A stretch of 64,000 nt of DNA from Pelomonas sp047654785 (GCF_047654785.1 NZ_JASGKQ010000003.1:868001-932000); one strand, 5' to 3'. Positions 37,789 through 48,899 are shown, counted from the stretch's first letter. Numbers and translations are program-made. Notes: generated by a model not told the origin, from the sequence alone.

Positions 37789-37793
37789 CTGCC

Positions 37794-37799
37794 TATTAT
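37794..37799. promoter_or_regulatory. Shared -10-like box between yhbY and rlmE
   Basis: TATTAT reads nine bases before the rlmE ATG on the plus strand; its complement (with the next base GATAAT, 37800-37795) lies six bases before the yhbY start on the minus strand. With 20 nt between the start codons, both transcripts would be leaderless or start within the other gene. Confidence 0.4.
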
Positions 37800-37808
37800 C
37801 GTTACCCG

Positions 37809-38483
37809 ATGAAAACTCAAACGAAAAGCAAGAAGCTCAACAAGGCGTGGCTGAACAACCATGTGTCGGACCCCTATGTGCAGCAGGCGCAGAAGGACGG
37901 CTACCGCTCCCGCGCGGCCTACAAGCTCAAGGAGATCGACGAGGAGCTGAAGCTGATCCGCCCGGGCCAGGTCGTGGTCGACCTGGGCGCCACGCCGGGC
38001 GCCTGGAGCCAGTACCTGCGCCGCAGGTTCGCGCCCAAGGAGGCGGGGCAGGGCGGGGCGGCCGTGGGCCAGCTCAACGGCACGATCATCGCGCTGGACC
38101 TGCTGGACTTCGAGCCCATCGAGGGCGTGCATTTCATCCAGGGCGATTTCCAGGACGACGCGGTGCTGGCCGAGCTGGACGCGGCGCTGGCCGGGCGGCC
38201 GGTGGACGTGGTGGTGTCGGACATGGCGCCCAACCTGTCGGGCATCGCCGTGACGGACGCCGCCCGCATCGTCAACCTGATCGAGCTGGCCGTGGACTTC
38301 GCCGGCAGCCACCTCAAGCCCGAGGGCGCGCTGGTGGCCAAGGTCTTCCACGGCAGCGGCTACGACCAGCTCGTCGCGCTGTTCCGCGCGCATTTCAAGG
38401 CCGTCAAGGTGGTCAAGCCCAAGGCCTCGCGGGAGCGGTCTTCCGAGACCTTCCTGGTCGGTATCGGTTTGAAACCTCGCTGA
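37809..38483 (+). CDS. rlmE: RlmE (FtsJ), 23S rRNA 2'-O-ribose methyltransferase
   Basis: A 224-residue methyltransferase. The start KLNKAWLNNHVSDPYVQQAQ is followed by RSRAAYKLKEIDEELKLIRP with the catalytic Lys, then the SAM motif VVVDLGATPGAWSQYLRRRF, DVVVSDMAPNLSGI and AKVFHGSGYDQLV, and the final KASRERSSETFLVGIGLK. The tetrad K-D-K-E is therefore present. It methylates U2552 in the A loop. It precedes ftsH, as in many proteobacteria. Confidence 0.96.
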   Translation: MKTQTKSKKLNKAWLNNHVSDPYVQQAQKDGYRSRAAYKLKEIDEELKLIRPGQVVVDLGATPGAWSQYLRRRFAPKEAGQGGAAVGQLNGTIIALDLLDFEPIEGVHFIQGDFQDDAVLAELDAALAGRPVDVVVSDMAPNLSGIAVTDAARIVNLIELAVDFAGSHLKPEGALVAKVFHGSGYDQLVALFRAHFKAVKVVKPKASRERSSETFLVGIGLKPR

Positions 38484-38569
38484 TGCCGGGGGCCATCCCC
38501 TTGCGTCACCTAAAATCGCCCCCACTGTCCTGAAACCCGCGCTGGGCCATTCAGGGCCAAGGAGTCGCA

Positions 38570-40468
<1,899 letters not shown>

Positions 40469-40485
40469 GCGCTCACTTGAAACCG

Positions 40486-40509
40486 ACGGGCCCGCGAGGG
40501 CCCGTTTTC
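40486..40509 (+). terminator. Intrinsic terminator between ftsH and folP
   Basis: ACGGGCCC-GCGA-GGGCCCGT followed by TTTCC forms a near-perfect terminator 18 nt after ftsH and 15 nt before the folP start. It should strongly reduce read-through, although folP and glmM continue in the same direction. Confidence 0.88.
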
Positions 40510-40523
40510 CATTCCGAAAGACC

Positions 40524-41384
40524 ATGCACTGGCAGACCCGCCGCTTCCTGCTGGACCTGAGCCGGCCGCGCGTGATGGGCATCGTCAACGTGACGCCCGA
40601 CTCCTTCTCCGACGGCGGCCGACACGACGACGCGCGCGCCGCCATCGCGCACTGCGAGCGCCTGGTGGCCGAGGGGGCGGACATCCTGGACATCGGCGGT
40701 GAGTCCACCCGCCCCGGCTCGCCGCGCGTGGACGCCGACAGCGAATGGGCGCGCATCGCCGACGTGCTGGCGGCCGCGGTGACGCTGGGCGTGCCGGTCT
40801 CGGTCGACACCTACAAGCCGGACGTCATGCGCCGCGCGCTGGACGCGGGCGCCGACATCATCAACGACGTGCAGGCGCTGCAGCTGCCGGGCGCGCTGGC
40901 GGCGGTGGCCGGCCGCGGCGCCGGCGTGTGCCTGATGCACATGCGTGGCGACCCGGCGTCGATGATGGAGCTGGCGGTGTATGGCGACGTGGTCGCCGAG
41001 GTCGGCCGCTTCCTGGCGCAGCGCGCGCAGGCGGCGATGGCCTCGGGCATCCCGGCCGGCTGCATCGCGCTGGACCCCGGCTACGGCTTCGCCAAGACCG
41101 CCGCGCACAACCTGCAGCTGCTGGCCGGCCAGCGGCGCCTGGCCGCCCTGGGCCACCCGCTGCTGGCGGGCTGGTCGCGCAAGCGCACGCTGGGCGAGCT
41201 CACGGGCCGCGCCGTCCACGAGCGCCTGCCGGCCAGCCTGGCCGCGGCGCTGCGCGCCGTCAGCGCGGGCGCCCACGTCGTGCGCGTGCACGATGTCGCG
41301 GCGACGGTGGACGCGCTCAAGGTCTGGACCGCCGTCGACGCGGCGAAAATCGACTTCTCTGAAACAAAGGAACCTGCTCCATGA
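40524..41384 (+). CDS. folP: FolP, dihydropteroate synthase
   Basis: A 286-residue enzyme of folate synthesis that joins pABA to hydroxymethyl-dihydropterin diphosphate; it is the sulfonamide target. The signature MGIVNVTPDSFSDGG is followed by EGADILDIGGESTRPGSPRV, and later VSVDTYKPDVMRRALDAGAD and the C-terminal LAGWSRKRTLGELTGR. It overlaps the glmM start by four bases (ATGA). The terminator just upstream leaves no room for a usual promoter, so it depends on read-through or a promoter in the end of ftsH. Confidence 0.95.
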   Translation: MHWQTRRFLLDLSRPRVMGIVNVTPDSFSDGGRHDDARAAIAHCERLVAEGADILDIGGESTRPGSPRVDADSEWARIADVLAAAVTLGVPVSVDTYKPDVMRRALDAGADIINDVQALQLPGALAAVAGRGAGVCLMHMRGDPASMMELAVYGDVVAEVGRFLAQRAQAAMASGIPAGCIALDPGYGFAKTAAHNLQLLAGQRRLAALGHPLLAGWSRKRTLGELTGRAVHERLPASLAAALRAVSAGAHVVRVHDVAATVDALKVWTAVDAAKIDFSETKEPAP

Positions 41385-42712
41385 GCCGCAAGTATTTCGG
41401 CACCGACGGCATCCGTGGCACGGTCGGCCAGTCGCCCATCACGCCCGACTTCATGCTGCGCCTGGGCCATGCGGTGGGCCGCGTGCTGCGCCAGTCCGCC
41501 CAGCGCCCCACCGTGCTGATCGGCAAGGACACGCGCATCTCCGGCTACATGATCGAGTCCGCGCTGGAAGCCGGCTTCGCGTCGGCCGGCGTCAACGTGC
41601 TGCTGACCGGCCCGCTGCCCACGCCCGGCGTGGCCTACCTGACCCGCGCGCTGCGGCTGGACCTGGGCGTCGTCATCAGCGCCTCGCACAACCCCTTCGA
41701 GGACAACGGCATCAAGTTCTTCTCGGCCAAGGGCGAGAAGCTGCCGGACGCCTGGGAGCTGGCCGTCGAGGCCGCGCTGGACGAACCGCCGCAGTGGGTG
41801 GACTCCGCCAGCCTGGGCCGCGCCCGGCGGCTGGAGGACGCACGCGGCCGCTACATCGAGTTCTGCAAGAACAGCTTCGGCTCCGACCTGACGCTCAAGG
41901 GCCTGAAGATCGTCGTCGACGCGGCGCACGGCGCGGCCTACCACGTCGCGCCGGACGTGTTCCACGAGCTGGGCGCCGAGGTCGTCGCCATCGGCTGCAA
42001 GCCGGACGGCTTCAACATCAATGCCGGCGTCGGCGCCACCGCGCCGGCCGCGCTGGTCGAGGCGGTCAAGGCCCACGGCGCGGACTACGGCGTGGCGCTG
42101 GACGGCGACGCCGACCGGCTGCAGCTGGTGGACGCCGCCGGCCGGCTCTACAACGGCGACGAGCTGCTCTACGTGATGGTGGCCGACCGCCTGGGCCAGG
42201 GCCAGCGCGTGCCCGGCGCCGTCGGCACGCTGATGACCAACATGGCCGTCGAGCTGGCGCTGCGCGCGCGCGACGTGGAGTTCGTGCGCGCCAAGGTCGG
42301 CGACCGCTACGTGCTGGAGGAACTCGCCGCGCGCGGCTGGCAGCTGGGCGGCGAAGGCTCGGGCCATCTGCTGGCGCTGGACAAGCACACGACGGGCGAC
42401 GGCATCGTCAGCGCGCTGCTGGTGCTGCAGTCCGTCTGCCGCAGCGGCCTGGGCCTGGCCCAGCAACTGCAGGGCGTGGACCTGTTCCCGCAGACGCTCC
42501 TGAACGTGCGCCTGGCCGCCGGCCAGGACTGGCGGAGCAGCCCCCGCCTGGCCGACGAACAGGCCGCCGTGGTGGCCGAGCTGGGCGACCGGGGCCGCGT
42601 GCTGATCCGCGCATCCGGCACCGAGCCGCTGCTGCGCGTGATGGTGGAGGCGTCCGACGCTGGCGTGGCGCAGCGCTGCGCGCAACGCCTGGTGGACGCC
42701 ATCGCGGCCTGA
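41381..42712 (+). CDS. glmM: GlmM, phosphoglucosamine mutase
   Basis: A 443-residue enzyme that converts glucosamine-6-phosphate to glucosamine-1-phosphate for UDP-GlcNAc, feeding peptidoglycan and lipopolysaccharide. The start MSRKYFGTDGIRGTVGQSPI, the phosphoserine loop GVVISASHNPFEDNGIKFFS, the metal loop ALDGDADRLQLVDAAG and the sugar-binding GGEGSGHLLALDKHTTGDG are all intact, as is the phosphate loop RASGTEPLLRVM. It is coupled to folP. A REP-like hairpin follows the stop. Confidence 0.97.
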   Translation: MSRKYFGTDGIRGTVGQSPITPDFMLRLGHAVGRVLRQSAQRPTVLIGKDTRISGYMIESALEAGFASAGVNVLLTGPLPTPGVAYLTRALRLDLGVVISASHNPFEDNGIKFFSAKGEKLPDAWELAVEAALDEPPQWVDSASLGRARRLEDARGRYIEFCKNSFGSDLTLKGLKIVVDAAHGAAYHVAPDVFHELGAEVVAIGCKPDGFNINAGVGATAPAALVEAVKAHGADYGVALDGDADRLQLVDAAGRLYNGDELLYVMVADRLGQGQRVPGAVGTLMTNMAVELALRARDVEFVRAKVGDRYVLEELAARGWQLGGEGSGHLLALDKHTTGDGIVSALLVLQSVCRSGLGLAQQLQGVDLFPQTLLNVRLAAGQDWRSSPRLADEQAAVVAELGDRGRVLIRASGTEPLLRVMVEASDAGVAQRCAQRLVDAIAA

Positions 42713-42729
42713 GGCGAGGCCCTTCTCGT

Positions 42730-42764
42730 CCGGGCTTGTGCTGGCTGAACGCCGGCAAGCCCGG
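42730..42764. repeat. REP-like hairpin unit, copy 2 (likely bidirectional terminator)
   Basis: CCGGGCTTG (42730-42738) and CAAGCCCGG (42756-42764) form a perfect 9-bp stem, extended by TGGC/GCCG pairing around TGAAC. The unit is closely related to 6324-6358 in front of flgH. It sits between the convergent glmM and HD-GYP genes, where REP-type hairpins often stop transcription or protect 3' ends. Confidence 0.65.
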
Positions 42765-42818
42765 CTGGCCCGTCTTCGGAGCGCGGCCTGCTTTCGTTGG
42801 TCCGGGGCGATCGCCCGG

Positions 42819-43955
42819 TCAGCCGCCGTGTTCCGCGATCAGGCTGGCGATGCGCTCCTCGGTCAGCCGCATCGGCAGAGACTGCGGCGACAGCAGCGCG
42901 ACGACGGCATGCTGGTCACGCGAGGTGTCGCGCGGCACGGGCTTGGCGCGCGGCTCGCGGGCGGCGTCGGTCAGCGCGAGCACGCGCGGGTGGTTGGCCT
43001 TGTCGCCGTTGCGCACCACCAGCGCCAGCTCGCCCGAGGCCAGCCGCACCAGGCTGCCCGGCGGGAACAGGCCGAAGACCTTGATGAGCGCCGCCGCCAG
43101 CGGGTTGGCAGCGGCCAGCAGGTGCAGCTCGCGCCCGGCCTGCTGGGCCGACATCGCGGGCCGGTTGGCCCGCGCGCTGAGCCGGGCGGTGTAGACGTCG
43201 GCAAAGCGCAGCAGGCTGGCCAGCTCGCTGACCTCGCGGGTGCCCGCGGGGTAGCCGGAGCCGTCGGGCTGCTCGTGGTGGCGGGCCACGGCTTCCAGCC
43301 AGGCGATGTCGGCCACGCCAGCCCGCTCCAGCTGTTCGGCGCTGCGCGTCGGGTGGTGGTGGATGGCCTCGCGCTGCAGCGTGGTCAGCGGCGAGACCTG
43401 GCTGGCCAGGCGGGCCTGCAGGTCGATGATGGACAGGTTCATCGTCAGCGCGGCCTGGAAGGCGCGGCGCTGTTCCTCGGCCGACCAGCCGAGGTAGCGC
43501 GCCGCCGCCTGGCAGGCCGTGGCGGCGTGGATGGCGTGGTCGGTGCCGTAGTGGCCGTCGGTCTGCGGCTGGCGCACGACCTGGGCCAGCGCGATGGCCG
43601 GCGCCTGGTGGATGAGGGCGAGCAGCTGGTCGGTGGCGCCGTCCACGGCCGCGACCAGCAGGCTGGGGTCGGCCTGCAGCACTTGCCGCAGCTCGCCGCC
43701 GCAGCGGGACCAGGCCTGCGGCAACCGGTCCGCGCGCAGGGCCGGTGCCGCCCGCCGCTGCGGCTGCACGATGCCGGCGACCTCGTCGATCTCGACCAGC
43801 GCGCCGCGCCGGAACAGCTCGTCGAGCTGCTGGTTGTCGTGGATGACCTGCCCGCGCGCCAGCAGCAGTTGGTGCTGGTCGTCGCGGACGCTGAAGCGCA
43901 AGGGCTCGCCAAGGGCGATGTGGGCTTGCACGGATTGGAGGGAGCACAGGCGCAT
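42819..43955 (-). CDS. HD-GYP-family protein with degenerate HD motif
   Basis: A 378-residue cytosolic protein. The N-terminal 110 residues are unassigned. The C-terminal HD-GYP domain (about 125-300) keeps HHEQPDGSGYP, the GYP signature, and a FADVYTARLSARANRPAMSA segment. In the place of the HD pair the sequence reads AALTMNLSIIDLQARLA instead of LLHDIGKL, so two metal ligands are missing. Intact members hydrolyse cyclic di-GMP, a regulator of the motile-to-sessile switch. This one may bind the nucleotide or act by protein contacts rather than catalyse. It is divergent from dnaE over 55 nt. Confidence 0.85.
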   Translation of the reverse strand: MRLCSLQSVQAHIALGEPLRFSVRDDQHQLLLARGQVIHDNQQLDELFRRGALVEIDEVAGIVQPQRRAAPALRADRLPQAWSRCGGELRQVLQADPSLLVAAVDGATDQLLALIHQAPAIALAQVVRQPQTDGHYGTDHAIHAATACQAAARYLGWSAEEQRRAFQAALTMNLSIIDLQARLASQVSPLTTLQREAIHHHPTRSAEQLERAGVADIAWLEAVARHHEQPDGSGYPAGTREVSELASLLRFADVYTARLSARANRPAMSAQQAGRELHLLAAANPLAAALIKVFGLFPPGSLVRLASGELALVVRNGDKANHPRVLALTDAAREPRAKPVPRDTSRDQHAVVALLSPQSLPMRLTEERIASLIAEHGG

Positions 43956-43998
43956 TGACCAGGGAGCGTAGCCGAACTTCGGGGCCGGACCGCCTTCC

Positions 43999-44004
43999 TA
44001 CAAT
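43999..44004 (+). promoter_or_regulatory. -10-like box 6 nt before dnaE
   Basis: TACAAT is followed after CCATTC by the dnaE ATG. No Shine-Dalgarno exists, so the transcript would start at or near the A of the start codon. Confidence 0.45.
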
Positions 44005-44010
44005 CCATTC

Positions 44011-47000
44011 ATGTCCGATGTGAATCCCGCGCACAACGATCCGGCCGCCGGCCCGCCCGCTTTCGTCCACCTGCGCATGCACACCGAGTTCTCGGTGGTC
44101 GACGGCACGCTGCGCACCGATGACGCCGCCGCCGCCGCGGCCGCCGACGGGCAGGTGGCCGCCGCCATCACCGACCTGGCGAACCTGTTCGGCGGCATCA
44201 AGTTCTATGCCGCCGCGCGCAAGAAGGGCGTGCAGCCCATCCTGGGCGCCGACTGCTGGCTGGAGAGCGATGCCGCCGACAAGCCGCCCACCCGGCTGCT
44301 GCTGCTGGCGCAGAACCGGCAGGGCTATCTGAACCTCAGCGAGCTGCTGTCGCGCGCCTGGATCACCAATGTGCAGCGCAACCAGGCCTGCCTGAAGTGG
44401 GCGTGGTTCGCGGAGCTGGGCGAGGGGCTGATCTGCCTGTCCGGCGCGCAGCACGGCGCCGTGGGCATGGCGCTGCTGCAGGGCGACACCGCCCGGGCCC
44501 GCGAGGCCGCGCTGCGCGGCGCCGAGGCCTTCCCGGGCCGCTTCTACATCGAGCTGCAGCGCGCCGGCCTGCCCGGCCAGGAGGCGCTGGTGCAGGCCAG
44601 CGTGCCGCTGGCGGCCGAGCTGGGCCTGCCGGTGGTGGCCACGCACCCGATCCAGTTCCTCACCGAGGACGACTTCGAGGCGCACGAGGCGCGCGTCTGC
44701 GTGGCCGAGGGCGAGACGCTGGCCAATCCCAAGCGCATCAAGCGCTTCCTGCCCAGCCAGCACTTCAAGACCCAGGCGCAGATGCGCCAGCTGTTCAAGG
44801 ACATCCCGAGCGCCGTCCAGAACACCGTCGAGATCGCGCGCCGCTGTTCGCTGACGCTGGTGCTGGGCAAGCCGCAGCTGCCGGACTTCCCGACGCCGCG
44901 GCTCGCGGACGGCACGCCGATGCCGATGGACCAGTACTTCCGCGAGCTGAGCCACGACGGCCTGAAGGCCCGGCTGCTGCACCTCTTCCCGGACGAGGCG
45001 CAGCGCGAGAAGGAGCGGCCGCGCTACGTCGAGCGCCTGGAGTTCGAGCTGGACACCATCATCAAGATGGGCTTCCCGGGCTATTTCCTGATCGTGTCGG
45101 ACTTCATCCGCTGGGCCAAGGAGAACGGCTGCCCGGTGGGCCCGGGCCGGGGCTCGGGCGCGGGCTCGCTGGTCGCCTACGCGCTGTTGATCACGGACCT
45201 GGACCCGCTGCGCTACAACCTGCTGTTCGAGCGCTTCCTGAACCCGGAGCGGGTGTCGATGCCCGACTTCGACATCGACTTCTGCCAGGGCAACCGCGAC
45301 CGCGTCATCGACTACGTGAAGGACAAGTACGGCCGCGCGGCGGTCAGCCAGATCGCCACCTTCGGCACCATGGCCGCCAAGGGCGCGCTGCGCGACATCG
45401 GCCGCGTGCTGGGCATGGGCTTCGGCCACGTGGACTCGATCGCCAAGCTGGTGCCGGCTCCGCCGGGCAAGACGGTGACGCTGGCCCGGCTGCCGCCCGG
45501 CTTCGACCCCGACAAGGCCAAGCTGGTCTACGCCCGCCACGAGTCGCCCGAGATCGAGGAGCGCGAGAAGGCCGACGAGGAGGTGGCCGGCCTGCTGGAG
45601 ATGGCCGCGCGCGTCGAGGGCACGGTGCGCTCCATCGGCATGCACGCGGGCGGCGTGCTGATCGCGCCGGGCAAGATCACCGACTTCTGCCCGCAGTACC
45701 AGCAGCCCGGCTCCACCAGCGCGGTCAGCCAGTTCGACAAGGACGACGTGGAGGCCATCGGCCTCGTCAAGTTCGACTTCCTGGGCCTGGCGACGCTGAC
45801 CATCCTGGAGCTGGCCAAGGACTTCATCGTCGCCCGGCACAAGGACCGTGCCGGCTTCGACTGGGCCGCCGTGGCGCTGGACGACCGCAAGACCTTCGAG
45901 CTGTTCGGCAAGGGCCTGTCGGAGAGCGTGTTCCAGTTCGAATCGCCCGGCATGCAGCGCCTGCTGAAGGACGCCAAGCCCTCGCGCTTCGAGGACCTGA
46001 TCGCGCTGGTGTCGCTGTACCGGCCCGGGCCGATGGACCTGATCCCGTCCTTCGTCGCGCGCAAGCACGGCAAGGAGACCATCGAGTACCCGCACCCGCT
46101 GCTGGGTCAGGTGCTGGAGGAGACCTACGGCGTCTTCGTCTACCAGGAGCAGGTGATGCAGGCGGCCCAGGTGCTGGGCGGCTACAGCCTCGGCGGCGCC
46201 GACATGCTGCGCCGCGCGATGGGCAAGAAGAAGGCCGAGGAAATGGCCATGCACCGCGAGATCTTCCGCAAGGGGGCCGCGGAGAAGGGCATAGCCCAGC
46301 AGAAGGCCGACGAGGTCTTCGACCTGATGGAGAAGTTCGCGGGCTACGGCTTCAACAAGTCGCACGCCGCCGCTTATGCGCTGCTGAGCTACCACACGGC
46401 CTGGCTGAAGACGCACTACACGGCCGAGTTCTACGCGGCGAACATGACCATCGAGATGGACGACACCGACAAGCTCAAGGTGTTGTTGAACGACGCCAAG
46501 CTGTTCGGCATCGACTTCCAGCCGCCCTGCGTGAACAAGGGCGTCTACCGCTTCGAGCCGCTGTCCGACCGGCGGGTCAACTATGGCCTGGGCGCGATCA
46601 AGGGCACGGGGCGCGGCGCCATCGAGGCCATCCTCGCGGCGCGCGAGGCCGGCGGGCCCTTCCTGAGCTTCTACGACTTCTGCCTGCGCGTGGACCGCAA
46701 GGCCGTCAACAAGCGCGTCGTCGAGGCGCTGGTCAAGGCCGGGGCCTTCGACAGCATCAACCCCGAGCGCAGCAAGCTGCTCGCCAGCGTCGCGCGCGGC
46801 TACACGCATGCCGAGACGACCGAGGCCAACGCGGACCAGGGCGGGCTGTTCGACTTCGGCGACTCCCATGCCTCGTCTACCGCCGAGCCCGATCTCGTCG
46901 AGATGCCGCCCTGGAGCATCAAGGAGCGGCTGTCGCTGGAGAAGACGGCGATCGGCTTCTACCTGTCCGGCCACCTGTTCGACCAGAGCGGCGCCGAGGT

Positions 47001-47580
47001 GCGCCGCATCGTCCGCCGCCAGATCGCCGACCTGCAGGACAGCCGCGAGCCGGTGCTGGTGGCCGGCATCGTCAGCGGGCTGCGCGTCATCAACGGCCAG
47101 CGCGGCCGCGTGGCGCTGTTCAAGCTGGATGACAAGAGCGACGCCATCGAGGCCGTCGCCAACGAGGAGCTGCTGAACGCGAACAAGGAGCTGCTGGCCG
47201 AGGACGAGCTCGTCATCGCCCAGGGCAAGGTGCAGAACGACCGCTTCTCCGGCGGCCTGCGCATGAACGTGCAGGCGGTGTGGAGCCTGGCCGCCGCGCG
47301 GGCGCGCTTCGGGCGGCACCTGCTGCTGGGCGACGCCGGGGCCGCCGGCCTGCTGCACGAGCTGGTGCTGCGCTTCCCGCCGCGCGACGTCGAGACGGAG
47401 GAGGGCGGCACCCGCCGCCTGGGCCTGCCGGTGCGCGTGGCCGTGCAGGCGCCGCCCGAAGGCGGCGCGGCCGGCGCGCGCTGGCTGGTGGAGCTGGGCG
47501 AGGCCAGCCGCTTCTGGCCCGCCGACGAGGCGCTTGCCAAATTGGGCACGGCCGCCGAGGTGATCTACGAGGCCGGATGA
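44011..47580 (+). CDS. dnaE: DnaE, DNA polymerase III alpha subunit
   Basis: A 1189-residue replicative polymerase. The PHP domain starts at FVHLRMHTEFSVVDGTLRTD. The palm has VGPGRGSGAGSLVAYALLIT and the catalytic aspartates in MPDFDIDFCQGNRDRVIDYV. The fingers contain FVYQEQVMQAAQVLGGYSLG followed by ADMLRRAMGKKKAEEMAMHR, and GYGFNKSHAAAYALLSYHTA lies before the helix-hairpin-helix. An OB-fold (about 1000-1080) follows. It is a DnaE1-type subunit by length and order. Transcription is divergent from the HD-GYP gene. Confidence 0.97.
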   Translation: MSDVNPAHNDPAAGPPAFVHLRMHTEFSVVDGTLRTDDAAAAAAADGQVAAAITDLANLFGGIKFYAAARKKGVQPILGADCWLESDAADKPPTRLLLLAQNRQGYLNLSELLSRAWITNVQRNQACLKWAWFAELGEGLICLSGAQHGAVGMALLQGDTARAREAALRGAEAFPGRFYIELQRAGLPGQEALVQASVPLAAELGLPVVATHPIQFLTEDDFEAHEARVCVAEGETLANPKRIKRFLPSQHFKTQAQMRQLFKDIPSAVQNTVEIARRCSLTLVLGKPQLPDFPTPRLADGTPMPMDQYFRELSHDGLKARLLHLFPDEAQREKERPRYVERLEFELDTIIKMGFPGYFLIVSDFIRWAKENGCPVGPGRGSGAGSLVAYALLITDLDPLRYNLLFERFLNPERVSMPDFDIDFCQGNRDRVIDYVKDKYGRAAVSQIATFGTMAAKGALRDIGRVLGMGFGHVDSIAKLVPAPPGKTVTLARLPPGFDPDKAKLVYARHESPEIEEREKADEEVAGLLEMAARVEGTVRSIGMHAGGVLIAPGKITDFCPQYQQPGSTSAVSQFDKDDVEAIGLVKFDFLGLATLTILELAKDFIVARHKDRAGFDWAAVALDDRKTFELFGKGLSESVFQFESPGMQRLLKDAKPSRFEDLIALVSLYRPGPMDLIPSFVARKHGKETIEYPHPLLGQVLEETYGVFVYQEQVMQAAQVLGGYSLGGADMLRRAMGKKKAEEMAMHREIFRKGAAEKGIAQQKADEVFDLMEKFAGYGFNKSHAAAYALLSYHTAWLKTHYTAEFYAANMTIEMDDTDKLKVLLNDAKLFGIDFQPPCVNKGVYRFEPLSDRRVNYGLGAIKGTGRGAIEAILAAREAGGPFLSFYDFCLRVDRKAVNKRVVEALVKAGAFDSINPERSKLLASVARGYTHAETTEANADQGGLFDFGDSHASSTAEPDLVEMPPWSIKERLSLEKTAIGFYLSGHLFDQSGAEVRRIVRRQIADLQDSREPVLVAGIVSGLRVINGQRGRVALFKLDDKSDAIEAVANEELLNANKELLAEDELVIAQGKVQNDRFSGGLRMNVQAVWSLAAARARFGRHLLLGDAGAAGLLHELVLRFPPRDVETEEGGTRRLGLPVRVAVQAPPEGGAAGARWLVELGEASRFWPADEALAKLGTAAEVIYEAG

Positions 47581-47595
47581 GCGCCCGCATCGGCG

Positions 47596-48897
47596 ATGAT
47601 TTCGCCGATGCTGCAAGCCGTGCCCAAGCCCCCCGGTGGGGTGCCGTGCCCGCCGCCGGTCACGGGCCTGATCCTGACCGGCGGCGGCGCGCGCGCGGCC
47701 TACCAGGTGGGCGTGCTGGCCGCCATCGCGCAGCTGCGCCGCGACGCCGGCGCCACGCAGGCCGCGCCCTTCCCGGTCATCTGCGGCACCTCGGCCGGCG
47801 CCATCAACGCGGCCACGCTGGCCTGCCACGCCGACGACTTCGACGGCGCCGTGGACGGCCTGCTGCACCTGTGGCAGGGCCTGCACGTCGAGACCATCTA
47901 CCGCGCCGACGCCTTCGAGGCCGTGAAGAGCGGCGCGCGCTGGCTCTCCGTGCTCAGCCTGGGCTGGGCGCTGGCGCGCTGGACGCGCAGCCGCCCGCAC
48001 AGCCTGCTCGACAACACGCCGCTGCGGACGCTGCTGACGCGCCACCTGGACATGGGCCGCGTGGAGGCCATGCTGGGCGGCGGCCACCTGCGCGCGCTGG
48101 CGCTGAGCGGCTCCAGCTACACCTCGGGCCAGCACGTCACCTTCTTCCAGACCCACCAGCACGTCGAGCCCTGGCTGCGCGAACAGCGCCTGGCCGTGCA
48201 GGCCCGGCTGGGCCTGGGGCATTTGATGGCGTCGTCGGCCATCCCCTTCATCTTCCCGGCCGAGCGGCTGGACCTGGAAGGCGCGCCGGAATGGTTCGGC
48301 GACGGCTCCATGCGCCAGAGCGCGCCCATCTCGCCGGCCATCCACCTGGGCGCCGAGCGCGTGCTCGTCATCGGCGCCGGGCGCATGAAGGAGCCCGAGG
48401 GCCGGCGCACCGGCGGCGCCGAGAACCACCCGAGCCTGGCGCAGGTCGCCGGCCATGCGCTGTCCAACATCTTCCTGGACGCGCTGGCCGTGGACGTGGA
48501 GCGGCTGCACCGCATCAACCGCACGCTGGCGCTGCTGCCGCGCGAGGCGCGCGCGGCGACCTCGCTGCGGCCGGTCGAACTGCTCGTCATCGCGCCCAGC
48601 CGCCGCCTGGACGACCTGGCCGGCGAACACCAGGCCAGCCTGCCCAACGCCGTGCGCGCGATGCTGCGCGCCTTCGGCGTCAGCGGCCAGGGCCAGAGCA
48701 CCAGCGGCTCGGCGTTGGTCAGCTACCTGCTGTTCGAGCCCAGCTTCATCGGCGAGCTGATCCACCTCGGCATGAGCGACACGCTGGCCCGGCGGACCGA
48801 GGTGCAGCGCTTCTTCGGCTGGCCGGCCTGCGCGCCGCCGGTGGACCCGGCGTCGCTGCGCCGGCCGCGGTCAGCGGGGTTCGCGGCCGGGGGCTGA
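47596..48897 (+). CDS. Patatin-like phospholipase
   Basis: A 433-residue protein. The oxyanion-hole motif is GLILTGGGARAAYQVGVLAA (about 24-43), the nucleophile serine is in ICGTSAGAINAATL (G-x-S-x-G), and the catalytic Asp is in WFGDGSMRQSAPISPAI. The Ser-Asp dyad is therefore complete. The family comprises lipid acyl hydrolases; relatives act on membrane phospholipids or storage lipids. No signal peptide or transmembrane segment is evident. It lies 15 nt after dnaE in the same direction. The first ATG is used; a second one four codons later is possible. Confidence 0.87.
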   Translation: MISPMLQAVPKPPGGVPCPPPVTGLILTGGGARAAYQVGVLAAIAQLRRDAGATQAAPFPVICGTSAGAINAATLACHADDFDGAVDGLLHLWQGLHVETIYRADAFEAVKSGARWLSVLSLGWALARWTRSRPHSLLDNTPLRTLLTRHLDMGRVEAMLGGGHLRALALSGSSYTSGQHVTFFQTHQHVEPWLREQRLAVQARLGLGHLMASSAIPFIFPAERLDLEGAPEWFGDGSMRQSAPISPAIHLGAERVLVIGAGRMKEPEGRRTGGAENHPSLAQVAGHALSNIFLDALAVDVERLHRINRTLALLPREARAATSLRPVELLVIAPSRRLDDLAGEHQASLPNAVRAMLRAFGVSGQGQSTSGSALVSYLLFEPSFIGELIHLGMSDTLARRTEVQRFFGWPACAPPVDPASLRRPRSAGFAAGG

Positions 48898-48899
48898 GA

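Noticed and set aside
42916..48765. A very long open frame (nearly 2,000 codons) on the minus strand opposite dnaE and the patatin-like gene.
   Set aside because: It is the low-stop antisense frame produced by extreme GC at codon third positions. It has no domain, no ribosome-binding site and covers well-supported plus-strand genes.
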